A stretch of DNA of 64,000 nt from Pseudoips prasinana (Eukaryota; Arthropoda; Insecta; Lepidoptera; Nolidae), in NCBI GenBank assembly GCA_951640165.1, contig OX621255.1, positions 6,014,001 through 6,078,000 of the forward strand, in the 5' to 3' direction. Every line of letters starts with the position of its first letter. Position 1 is the first letter of the stretch. A program made the translations under genes and the position numbers. Shown piece after piece: positions 31,501 to 43,500 of this stretch. Below the pieces are notes generated by a model that was not told where the DNA came from, made no database searches, and saw nothing but the letters and a program-made list of their open reading frames with translations.

Positions 31501-34500
31501 ATTTCGACCATTAGGCCAGCGCCACACTTAACGGAAATTCCGACGCCTAACTTCCGCGGGAGTCAATCCGTTACCATACGTTTCAGCCACACTGTATATT
31601 CAGTGGCAGATTATCCGTCGACTGACTGCCAACACTTAAACGGTAGTCCTAATAGATCCGATAGAAGTGATAGCTATATATGAAGCCTTAAAACAAGACA
31701 GAAGAAAAAAGTGTACCGTAGCTTTTCACTACAGTCCCAGACTACTCGACAGCCAAGTCTAGCTTGCACTTCTACAATATCGGAGTCAAACATCCTATGC
31801 GTGCGCCGTTGCCGCGAGTCATCCGCCGAATGTGGCGCGATACATATAAATACTTGCAATGCGTCGTTGCCGATCTTACGCCGACGGAAGATCGGTGCGC
31901 GGAGGACCGAGCAGACGCAGAGAACGAGCGGTCCGCCACGGAGCGAACGATTGTCCGCGACGGGACGACGGATATTCCGCGTAGTGTGCCCGCTATTTGT
32001 AATTTATATGCAATTACATGTATTGGCGTTCCGTCGTGAAAGATCCGCGACGTAATTTCCGTCAAGTGTGGCTTTAAGGTTCTATTGTCTAAGACTATTG
32101 ACATTCATCATCATAATCATCATATCAGCCGAAAGACGTCCACAGCTGAACATAGGCCTCCCCCAAGGATGTCCACAATAGCCGGTCCTACTCTGCCCGC
32201 ATCCAGCGGCTTCCCGCGACCCTTGCGAGATCGTCGGAATTTTTGGATTTCGGATTCAACTATTGACATTAAAGACATATAATATTAATTTGTTCTCAGT
32301 TTTGACGCTCAGTTGTCATTGTGTCAAAAACATCCCAGCGTGTGATTTTTTTGTGTTAATAATTTACTACTAATGCCTATTATATTAAAATATTAGATTT
32401 ATTCCAGTCCTTCTCCATATGAACTTAAACTGTTCCAAATTTTATACTACTCCATCCGCGCAATTTTCGTCAAAAGTGGTACCAATTTTAACCTTTACGT
32501 ATTAATATTATTTATTAATAACTACTACGATTTATAATTAATCCTTTGTTGACTGATAGCACTAAGTAGGGGAGACCGGGGCAAAGCCGTATAGCTAAGG
32601 GTTTGTGGATGCTGATCAATAATTTTAAAACACAGTTGTACTAAATCAACATTTATTTTTAACCAGTCTCATAAGGTACGCAATCACAATATTTTAACTT
32701 AGATAATTAAAGCGTAAATTGAAAAAAGTAGCAAAAATAATTCTTCTATGTTTTACGGTTTTGCCCCAGGGCATGGACAAAACCGTATACTGTATACGAT
32801 TTTACCCCAGTATATCAACGTGCAGCTATGCAGCCCATGCACACAAAATCATCCAATTCTTCTGAATCGTAACCTGTGCAGCCTTCATGAGCCCAACCTT
32901 TGCACTCTATACATTGGACCCAACCTTCATTCAATCGAGTAGTGCCGTATTTCTCAAGACAGTACAGACAGTTATGGTTGCCATTGGTAGTTGTTTGTTT
33001 TTTAGTTTTCTTTTGGTGATCTAGATTAAGTTTTGGTATTTTATTTTGTGAGCTAATCAGTTCGTTTTTATAGGGAGAGGAAGTGATGACAGCTGTTTTC
33101 CTCTTCGATTGTTTGTCCTTTTCTGACTCACACTAACTCTAGGGATTGGCATTACATCTGCCGGAGATACAGCTTCAAAGTCTTGATCAAAAGCAATAGA
33201 AGTTGACGGTGTTGGTTCAATTGAAGAGGTGGATGAAGCGGATTGTACCAAGTTTATGACAGACGCATTAGAAGATGATTTCACCGGGTCGATTTGTCCA
33301 CTAGCGGTTGATGGAATCGCATTAGCAAGTAACGTGGATGATGTTGAGGGCTCCCATGTAACTGTTGTAGTAGAAGTTGAAGGTGTTAACGCATGTATAT
33401 CCGTAGTTTCAGCCGCAACAAAATCTGTTTCATTGAATACATGTCTATTTGTCGGGTTTTAAAAAATCCAGATACTGCATTATGTATCGTAGCCGCTTTA
33501 CCATAAGCTGCACCAAAAAGTCTAGCCAGCTGAAACTGCGTCACAACCCGACCAGGATTATTCCGTAACCACATGTTTACTTCTTGAGTATAATAAGTAC
33601 TTAAAGGACCCATAATGCTTACATCTAAGGGCTGCAGTCTGTGTGTGCAATGGGGTGGAAAACTTAAAATAAAAATTCCGTTGTCTCGCGCTTTTTCTAT
33701 TAACGGGAGATTTTTTGTGTGAGTCGAGTGTCCATCGAGTAACAATAAGACAGGGTCTTTTTTCTTGGGCTTTACTGTCGATATAAAGTGGTTTAGCCAT
33801 TCAACGAAAATTTCGCTTTGTATCCAGCCACTTGGATGACAAACTGAAACTGTGCCTGGAGGAGCACCGTCTAGAAGTTCTGCCTTCATACGAACACGAG
33901 GAAATATCAAGAGTGGAGGGATATAATTCCCAGCAGCAGAGACACAAAGTACAGCAGTAGTAAGTTGACCTCTTTCCGCTGAACTGGCCAGGCCGACCTG
34001 CTTTTTTCCCTTTAAGGCGATTATCCTACTTTGTCTTTTAGGAACCGTCGCGCGTCGTCAAACCCGTTTCATCAACGTTATATATCTTTGTAGGTAGAAA
34101 TTTGTGTTGATCTATGAGTTCCTCAAGCAAATCAAAAAATTTATTAACACTGACCATATTAAACCCCATTGCCCTTGCCACAGACGTGGGTTCAGCTGCA
34201 CGCAGTGATAATTGTGGGTGGCGTTTCATAAATCCTGACAGCCAATCCTCTCCCGCTTCTTTAGTAGTTGTATTAAAAGAATGGTCAATATTATTAGCTT
34301 CTGCAAGCTGGTACGCTAACCGTCGAAGATCTTTATAAGAGAGACCAAACAATCGTTTTTCCATAATTAAGATGTGGTCAACTAAACTTTTTTCCTGAGT
34401 AGTTGTAAAAGTTGGCCTAAAACGCCCCAGGCCTTTAAGAGTTGATTTGTTTAAATCATTATTTTGTTGGAATTTATTAACGCGATCTTGTAAGGTGGAT

Positions 34501-37500
34501 TTCGGCACCTGATTGATATATTTGAGCAGCTTTGAAGTGTCCCATAGTCCCATCAAACACGGCTTGAACAGCTTTTTTCATGTTTTCCGTGTCCCACGAT
34601 TGTCTATTAGTCGTCCTTTTATAATCACGAGGCATCGTGGCATCTGTAATGATAAAATAAAAGGTTAATACACTTAAGTACATCCGGGTCAAAATCGTAC
34701 ATATACGATTTTACCCCATACGATTTTGACCCATACCATTGTATGTATAAATACGTTACTCACTACCCAAGCAGCAAAATTATCCTATAGTGCAGACGTT
34801 AAAGAACTCCAGCACTTAAAACGTTCTCTTAAGGGTTCCAGTTTTTGCTGCCTCGCTTATAATAGCAAGCATGGAGTTAGTTGGGCCTTATAGTATATCT
34901 CATCCTATACATTAACTTATAATTACTTATAGGCCGAAATTAAAGGTGAAATATAAGCTTAGGTGACCTATAAAAGTATCGCGAGGGTGTAAACGCACTC
35001 AAGAGCAGATAAACTGGTAAGCTATGCTTATAACTACTAACAAGAAGCATTATAGAACCACTATAAGTAAAGTACACCAATAAGAGTGATAAACAGAACT
35101 AAACATTCTGGATACTATTTGCATTTATTACTTGGTTTTATAAGGGTTTATAAATTTACTTTACAGAACAATTATCAGTAAAATGCATCGGTTTTATAGT
35201 GGTTTAAACCAATATCATTATAATCTTAACACGATTATAAAGGTTTTATATAATATACTTAGTATCCAAAACTATATCCGTGGTGTCCTGAACAAGAAAA
35301 CATTGGTTTATAATAGTCTTGCAAATTCTGTTATAGTCTCAGTACGGATATTTTGATTTTGTTGAATCGTAGAAATAGGAAAAGGTTCCGTAAAAAATCG
35401 TTATTGTGAAAATTTAAGACAAAATGTTTATTTTAATGATTCTGCACAAAAAAACGTTTAATCGATAAAAGCAATTTAAAATGTAGACTTGAAAGATTGT
35501 GTTAGTGAGGAACCTGTACAAGAAGATGAAAGCGATATTGAAAACTATTCCAATTTTCAACTACATAGCGATCTTAGAAAATGGGCTGTAAAATACAATA
35601 TACGACATACGGCATTGAATTCTTTATTAGAAATTTTGAATAAATGTACTGTATGTATTTTAAATTTTGAATATATGTATCTGTTAAGTTTGTTTCAAAT
35701 TCTTCAAGTTCTCTTAGATTTCTTATAACATGTCTACCTCTACGTCTTTTTGCTTTCTTGAAACGGTCATTCTATGTACTAGTTTAATTCCTTCTGAATC
35801 TCTCTCCGACACAGCACTCAGCACATGTTAGTTTGAAATTCATAAAGTGCATTTTGATTTGATATGATGGTTTTAATGTCTTCTTTGATTGATTTTACCC
35901 CATGTTGAAGTTGTTGAATTTGACCAACCTCGACAGGCTGTATTTGGTTATCCGTGTAGTAAAGAACGAAATGTTGAGCATTTAAAATGACATCTGACAG
36001 TGTTTCTTCTGCTTCTATTATTACAAGTTGAGGGTTTTGCGCGACAAAAGAAGATACAGGTAAAATTGCTGAATCGGATTGAATGGTAGCCGACTTTTGT
36101 TGTAAATGAAGTGATCTTGTAGTATTTGAACGAGTATCTTCGGTATTCGGTCTTGATCACGATTCTGTGAAACAATAAACCAAGTTAGCAAGGGCAATCA
36201 CAAAAATAGAAGTAGTAGTATTTCAAACAATATTTAAAGCTCGAAAATCCCTTTTAGTTAAAAGCGTCGACGTCCAGAAACATTACCATACACCTGACAC
36301 CTAAACAAAAATATGAAAATAAGACATCAACACAACATTACAGTATTTGCGGAACTCTAATTCCAAACAATATGGCCAAGCAATAGTTCTGATATTTACC
36401 ATTTTTAAACAAAGTACGCCTATAACGGTTTGTTAAGGTATTTGTGAAGACCAAGTTTGTCAAGATGGCGACTTTTCGTTGTATGTCTTACTGAAACCAA
36501 CATTATTTTAAAATTCAACTTAATGAAAACGTGAATTTCGAGGGGCGTTTCAAAATTTTGACAAAAAACTTATTACACTTCACCGAAAATATACCTGCGC
36601 CATGCACATTCAAACACGGCTTCACTTATTGTTAACTAACACCCTACTCTTAATTAATATTCTAGATAATATTCATTATAAAAATGGATTAATAACTTAC
36701 CTTTATCAATCTTTACAAATGTGCATAGCAACATCCACCAATTCACATCACTTTGTATGAACTTGTAAGATATTCACTGTGTACGTTATTGTCGGTTTGG
36801 TTCCATTTAGCGCTCATAGTTAGCTTCGCGAGAGCAAATAGTTCTACGTGGTCTAACTATAAGGTTACTATTGTCGTGATTGGTTCCATTAAGCGCTGAT
36901 AGTTGGCTTCGCGGGAGAAAATAGTTTTACATAGTCCAACTATATGACTGTTATTGGTCAAAATGATATTCACCAAGTCTACTATAGATATTTTATTAGG
37001 TAAAATACGCCTATAAATTGGGCCCTTTTCCGTGGTTATAATTGCTTACTATTCCGTTATAGTCCTAATAAATGGTGGTTCCAGGACAATTACTAGACCA
37101 CATTTTGCTGCTTGGGTACTACATTCGTAATTGATTTCACCGGTACAAATGTACTGAATTACATAAAAATATACACACTTTTAACATGACTATTAGTTAC
37201 TTACCTATTGTACACGTAAATTTGACGATTGGCACTTCTTTTTGCACATAAATTACATAAAAACCACTAAAAAACAATCATCATCATCATCATCATCATA
37301 TCAGCCGAAAGACGTCCACTGCTGGACAAAGGCCTCCCCCAAAGATCTCCACAATTGCCGGTCTTGCGCTATTCGCATCCAGCATTTTCCAGCGGCCCGC
37401 ACAAGATCATCGGTCCATCTTGTAGGGGGCCTGCCCACGCTGCGTGAAAATAAAAAACAATAAAATAAAATATTTAAAAAACGCGCATGCCTGTCGCGAC

Positions 37501-40500
37501 AAGTGTTTGTTGACAAATAGCTGTGATTGGTTGACACCGCTGAGCTGCAGTGGCGCGGGAAATTTGAATTATTAACAGAAATACATACGCTATACGGTTT
37601 TGCCCGGATATACGGTTTTGGACAGGTCTCCCCTATAATCAAATTTCATCACAATATCATTGTTTACATAATAGAATACTAGTTTGTGAACAATTATGTA
37701 AATTGTATCTTATACCTACTTATCGAGCATTTAAGTTTGTGACACAGTGCCCTCGATTCCATGCAATACCAATTAAACTAATATTAATATCATTCCATTT
37801 CTTTCTAACATACTTCTTCTGAAAAGGACAGGGCATCTTAAGTTGTGACACAATTTACATAATTGTTCACAAGTGTCACATTAGGACTAATTATGTGCCC
37901 AGTGCACGTATAAGTGCGCATTTTTAGTTGTTTGGCAATTATACTCGTATGTATGGGACTAGTCCATCCCTCTTACCTACCACTGCAACTTCTGTAAGCT
38001 ATATAGGATCAATAGTTGCACAAAATGAAATGACACTGAGCGGTGAGGCTCAGGCATGTCCCGGGGAATCACTTTAACTGTCTTGGATCCCGCAACGAAT
38101 TGAATCAGAGAGAAACAATGAGTTAGAAAATGAATCCACTTCCCTTCAGAGCAAAACGGGAGCCAGAATGATATAACGAGGCTGGAGCCTCATAAGACGA
38201 GAGAGTTGCAGCTAGAGAAGCTGCTGGTAACGCACCAACGATAAATTTTAAGGGTCCTAAGTACGCTGTTATATTTGTTTCCAGTAGAGAAATTTATGAT
38301 ATGTAGGTAGGCATACCCTGTTTTTTTTATACGAGCTATATTTTTTTGACATTAAAAAAATGGCATTATGGTTTCAAATAACGTATATACGCGGCATTGA
38401 CCAATTTTCTAGATAAAGCCACCTTTTTGGTGTCTCTATACATCCCACATCCAATATACCATTTATTATCCATAACGTGTATTCTAAGGCTCATAATATA
38501 ATTACGTTCCTTTTGGCAATGTTCGTTAAGTAATCGTCATTCCGAATCGAATGGCCTTTAATTTTTCCTCTTCTATTTTTATAATATTATACAAAATTAA
38601 ACTTATTTTCTTTTATTATGCATTGTGAGCTAGACAAGTACAAGCGTATGTTTATACCCAAGTGCTGAATAAATTACATTATTAATTCATTATGTTAATA
38701 AAAATATGATTTATGAGATATTGAGTAACTGTTCTGTTGACTGTAAAATAAAAGAAGGTCTTATAATATATATGTATATCAGAGCACAACTACAATCAGG
38801 TTTTCAACACAAGGAGTATATTAATTTTACATATAGACTACGTACTACGTGCACTATGAATAATTGTGTGCAGCTAAGTTATGAAACCTTGTTGACAGCT
38901 AACTCTTAAGTATAACTAATAACTTACGTATACCTGACTGTCAACACACTTAATGCATCAAATCATTTATAAACAAGAGCTATAAAAAATGGCAATTTTA
39001 ATACAATACTAGTATAGTGAATTAAACAATAGCAATGTAAATACAATTTTGATGGGCCTGTTGGCGTGGTTGGCAAATGCTTGCTTTTCACGCCGGAGGT
39101 CGTAGCTTCAATTCCCACCCATGGCAGATACTTGTGTGCATGAACATGTCTGTTTGTCCTGAGTCGGGGTGTAAATATCTATATAAGTATGTATTTACAA
39201 AAGAAAAGTAGTATATCAGTTATTTGGTTTCCATAGTACAAGCTCTGCTTAGTTTGGGATCAGGCCGTGTTTAAATAATGTCCCAGGATAATATTAATAA
39301 TTTACTAAAACTTAAATCGAGGCAATCTCTTCCAGGCCAAAAATTTGTTATTTGTGTAGTGAATGAGACGGGTAGAAAAAAGCGTACAGAATAGATAGGA
39401 AATGAGTGGAGCCGATGCTCCACTCCACCATTTTGCTCACTCATTTCCTATGTTCATGTTAGGTGGGCCATGGATTGGACCGATTGGACCGATGTCCAAT
39501 CCATGGCCCACCTAACATAGTGCCCATCCCGCCCAGCCACATATTCATGGCAGGATCTTAAGAATGCCACAAGCAGGGCAATCAGTGTGGCCATGTCTGG
39601 GCCACAAAAATTTAACTAGTTTGCCATCGACACGCTAAGAAGAAAAGTGAACAAAATTAACATACCTACAAAAATTACGTAATCTTATAAGTAAATAATA
39701 AACAGATATCTTAGGACAACTAATACACTGCCATCTGATCCCTAACTAGGCAGAGCTTATAGTTTGCTATCCAAACAACCATACAAAACAATAGACATAT
39801 ACACCCAGACACAGAACATATAAGCGTGCTTATCACACAAAGATTTGTCCAGGGGCACTACCGGCTAAGTCGCCGAACATCTATTTCTTAAATGGCGTTC
39901 AAATAAATAAAGGTTAAAAATGACTTAATCAATCGTTAAATAGGGTCCGAAATCGATTGTCAAAGTTGAAGCCGATTTAAAGATTGATTAAGTCATTTTT
40001 AACCTTTTGTTTATTTGAACGCCATTTAAGAAATCCATGTTCGGCGACTTAGCCGGTTGGGCCCCTGGGTGGGAATCGACCCCTCAACCTCTTCGTTTGG
40101 CTTAGCAGTCAGCGTCACCATAATAATGATTTAGTTATTCCTCAACACTATCCACAAATAAAAACAAACGTATGCTATCTTAGCTATGCAGCCGTATGGG
40201 CTGTGGATTTCTGGGAACTGTAGCAGGCAGTAAAACCTGTAGTAGAGCTCACCGGGACTCCTCGCAGAGACTGTTATTAACAATTTAATAGGACGGTCGA
40301 TTTAACATTTACATACTTGAAACGTAGATAAACATATATATTATTATTATATTTATAGATTTCAAAAGCTGAGTTTGCCATTTAAAAAGAAAGAAGTAGT
40401 AAAACAAAAAACAAAACAAAGTGTGTGTGTGTGTGTGTGTGTGTCTGCGTGTGTTTGTGTGTGTCTACACATACAATGCATTAAAATGCAATCACATACC

Positions 40501-43500
40501 TATATACGTATGTGATTGCATTTTAATCTAAACTTCTAAACTAATGTCATAAAGAGAAAAGATTTGATATGTTGAATGTTTGTTGTGTGTGTGTTATTTT
40601 TTTTGTGTTTTGGATAATCTTAATTCATTTTAAAATTCTGTACAGGGTGCTAATCCTAACTGAGTCCGGCCTAGAGGTCTTAGGGCTCGGGATTCACCGC
40701 GTACACACCGGTACATATTTCGCATGCCCGTTTAGATATTTTGTAGAATTTAAACTAATTCCCACTTTTATGGAACACTGTGGATCCGTAATTTTATAAT
40801 CATCATTTTCCAAAATATTCAGAATAAGTTTTCACTGTTATATCATCCTTGCGTCCGAAAACATATAGGACAGTCTTTTCCATATATTTAGTGATCATTA
40901 CAAAAAATATCAAAACGAAAACATGTTCTGAATATTTTGGAATATTAATAACACAATATGCCCCAAGCACATTTTTTAAAAGTGCTTACAATAATTGTAA
41001 GTATAGCATGTTCAAGATCTAAATGTCAGGATGGCTGGTTAATTAATTAAAACACCCAGCAGACCGCCTTAATGGATTAAAACGCCTAGCAGCCCAGAGT
41101 CTGGAAGTCAGCACTGTTAAACGCCCTCGAGGCTCTAGGTACCACCATGCTACCTATCTGGTCATTGTCGTAGATGTTCTCATGACAACTGTGATCTCTC
41201 TAAGGCAAAGATATAGTCTCTGATCCAACTAAACCTTGAAACAAATGTCTGTTTTAAAGCGACTTTAAAAAAAGAATTCGATTACACCATTTTTAATTTC
41301 ATTCTTCAATCCGATGTTTTCTGCCCATATCAATTTTCTTCAAGTCGGTTTATAAAGAGATCAATTTATGTCAGTTCTATGTTTTTACAACAGTTACATA
41401 ATACAATGATTTCTTAACTGCAAGATTCCGACCCACAAATTTCCATTGTAAAATCTGGAGCGGAAATATATATCTATCTCAATGTGTAGCGAGGATACTC
41501 TAAAAGAGTAATCATATCGCAAAACTTAATGACAACATTTTTGTTTTTGAAGTTATTCTTCTTTTGGCGCGATGGAGAAAAATGATGAGAGTGAATTTTT
41601 ACGATGCGCGCGCACACCGACACCAAAAAATTTAACAGCATGAAGTTAGTTCTAGGTGGTATGACAGTGAATTTTTACGCATCGTAAAAATAACAGCATG
41701 AAGTTAGTTCTAGGTGGTATGAAAATTGATAACTATGTTCAAGTTGTATATTAAGAAGTATAACTTCTAACGCGTGTACATAAAGTACACACAAGTTTTT
41801 TTTTTTTTATACAACTATGTACGGAGGTGGACATTCTATTATACCAGTTAGCTTATCCAAAAAAAAATAGTAGATGCATTATGAAATCTAAAAAAATACT
41901 ACAACATTAAAAGCATTCACAGGTTCACTGAATAATATCATTATTAATGTCCATGCTGTTCTCTTGTTTACATTTTAAGTGAATAATAAATTAGAATGAA
42001 TAGCAGTTTCGTCGACTTTTCTTGTTTAATGTAACTTTGTGTTTTAAGGGCGGTAATTAAGAAAAACAGCTAAGTGGGTGCGAATTTACGGCAGATGAGT
42101 TTCGTAATATAAGTAATCGTTTATTTTTAAAATTTAGAAGGCACAGCCCTTTCTGAGTACTACAGACGCCGAGTCGTCAATTAACCTTTATTTGTGAAAA
42201 AAAAAAAATTCGGGGTCGTAGGTAATTAGGATGGAGATAACAATAAAAATATATTTATAAAGGTTTTTTTTCAATTTATTTATCCGCCTTGTCGCAGTTA
42301 TCTATACTTACATATAATAAAATCGTAGGAGAGTCAAACCTGTATATTAAATATTTTTAAAAAGGATACTTGGGGCGTGATCTACAATCGATATCGAAGC
42401 CAAAAATATAGGTTTTAGAATTCTTCTCTGTTTGTATGAATGTATGTCCGGGCTAAACTCAAAAAGTACTGCTTGGATTTACTTCAAATTTTGCATGAAT
42501 ATTACTAAGAGGTCGGGTCAACATATAGGCTACTTATTATCACGCTATCACCTACGGGGGAGGAGCTGTGATAATTTATAAAGTTAAAATTTTTATATAA
42601 TTACATAATGTAGATATACCTATCTATGTACTAGTATGACACAGACTACAAATTCTTCCTTCTTCTGTTTCGTATGGGCAGTGGTTACCCTAGTATCAGA
42701 CTTGATCAAGCTGACATGACTTAACGACTATTGTCTAACGACTAAAACCGGGACCGATAGCTTAACGTGGCCTATATAGACTGATCGTGTGACTAGGTTC
42801 TTATTCTAGGCGATCACTGACGGACCAGCGAGTACAACTGGCTATAAGCATCTTAACAACAAATTGTTGTACAGATGCCAGCACATCAAGCTACCCCAAT
42901 CTGTCAAACTTCTCCAACTGAAAGTGAACCTTATGCATAAGCATCACATAAGTGATAAAGTTGAAAATCTATAAAAGAAATTTGACAGATTGGGGTAGCT
43001 GGATGTGCTGGCGTCTGTACCTAAATGTATCGACATATAGGTGGTCGGAGCTGTTTCTTCTGTCTCTTCTCTCTCTCGCCCCTACAGTAATATACGAAAC
43101 GTAACTCTCTCACTTTCTATTTTCACTAACTTTTATCTCCCTCTCAACTTATGTCCTCCCCAACCGATCACACTCTTCGTAACGCCCTTGTGACGCATTC
43201 ACCAACTTACTTCCCAAGCCAAGCATGCTTAAAGAAGTTTTATTCCAATGTGGCGCATGTAGGTAGGGTATTAATGTTGACCTAATTTTATTTAAGCCGC
43301 ACAGTATTTATAGATTGTCTATACCGATCAAAATATATTGTAGGTATCAGATTAAAAGACTAATAGAATATTAATAAGGCAACACCCACATAACATCTAA
43401 TAAAAGACTCGATAATAACAAGAGTAAAGTAGGTCATAAACCTTTTTCTTTTTAAATCTTTATTACATAAATAAGGGTTTAATCACATGGTGATGATGTA

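Larger units (their letters stand above)
34766..37116. mobile_element. Unassigned DNA element nested in the pogo copy
   Basis: Inverted ends CCCAAGCAGCAAAAT at 34766-34780 and 37102-37116 are flanked by CACTA and TACTA, a possible 5-bp target duplication with one mismatch. The subterminal 500 bp at each side are full of short TATAAG/CTTATA, TATAGT and GGTTTATAA motifs in both orientations, like the subterminal binding sites of CACTA-type elements. Inside are a + strand frame (35489-35728) and a - strand frame (35818-36156). The superfamily is undetermined. Confidence 0.7.
32569..37633 (-). mobile_element. Decayed pogo-type DNA transposon with nested insertions
   Basis: Terminal repeats GGGGAGACC (32569) and GGTCTCCCC (ending 37633) are flanked by TA (32567-32568 and 37634-37635). 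The subterminal sequences are also related: GGGGCAAAGCCGTAT at the left and, reversed, GGGCAAAACCGTAT at the right. The transposase lies on the - strand (32815-34650). The 5' portion is expanded by an unassigned element (34766-37116) and an RTE tail (37264-37445). Without these the element would be about 2.5 kb. Confidence 0.85.

Noticed and set aside
31711..32104. Three overlapping 90-114-codon frames
   Set aside because: They lie in the GC-rich core of a short-TIR element, overlap on both strands and contain no recognisable domain.
33229..33462. 77-codon + strand frame
   Set aside because: It is antisense to the pogo transposase linker (SP-rich region) and has no support of its own.
34761..34765. 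Left end CACTA taken as proof of a CACTA element
   Set aside because: The right end reads TACTA on the same strand and not TAGTG. The bases are better explained as a target duplication.
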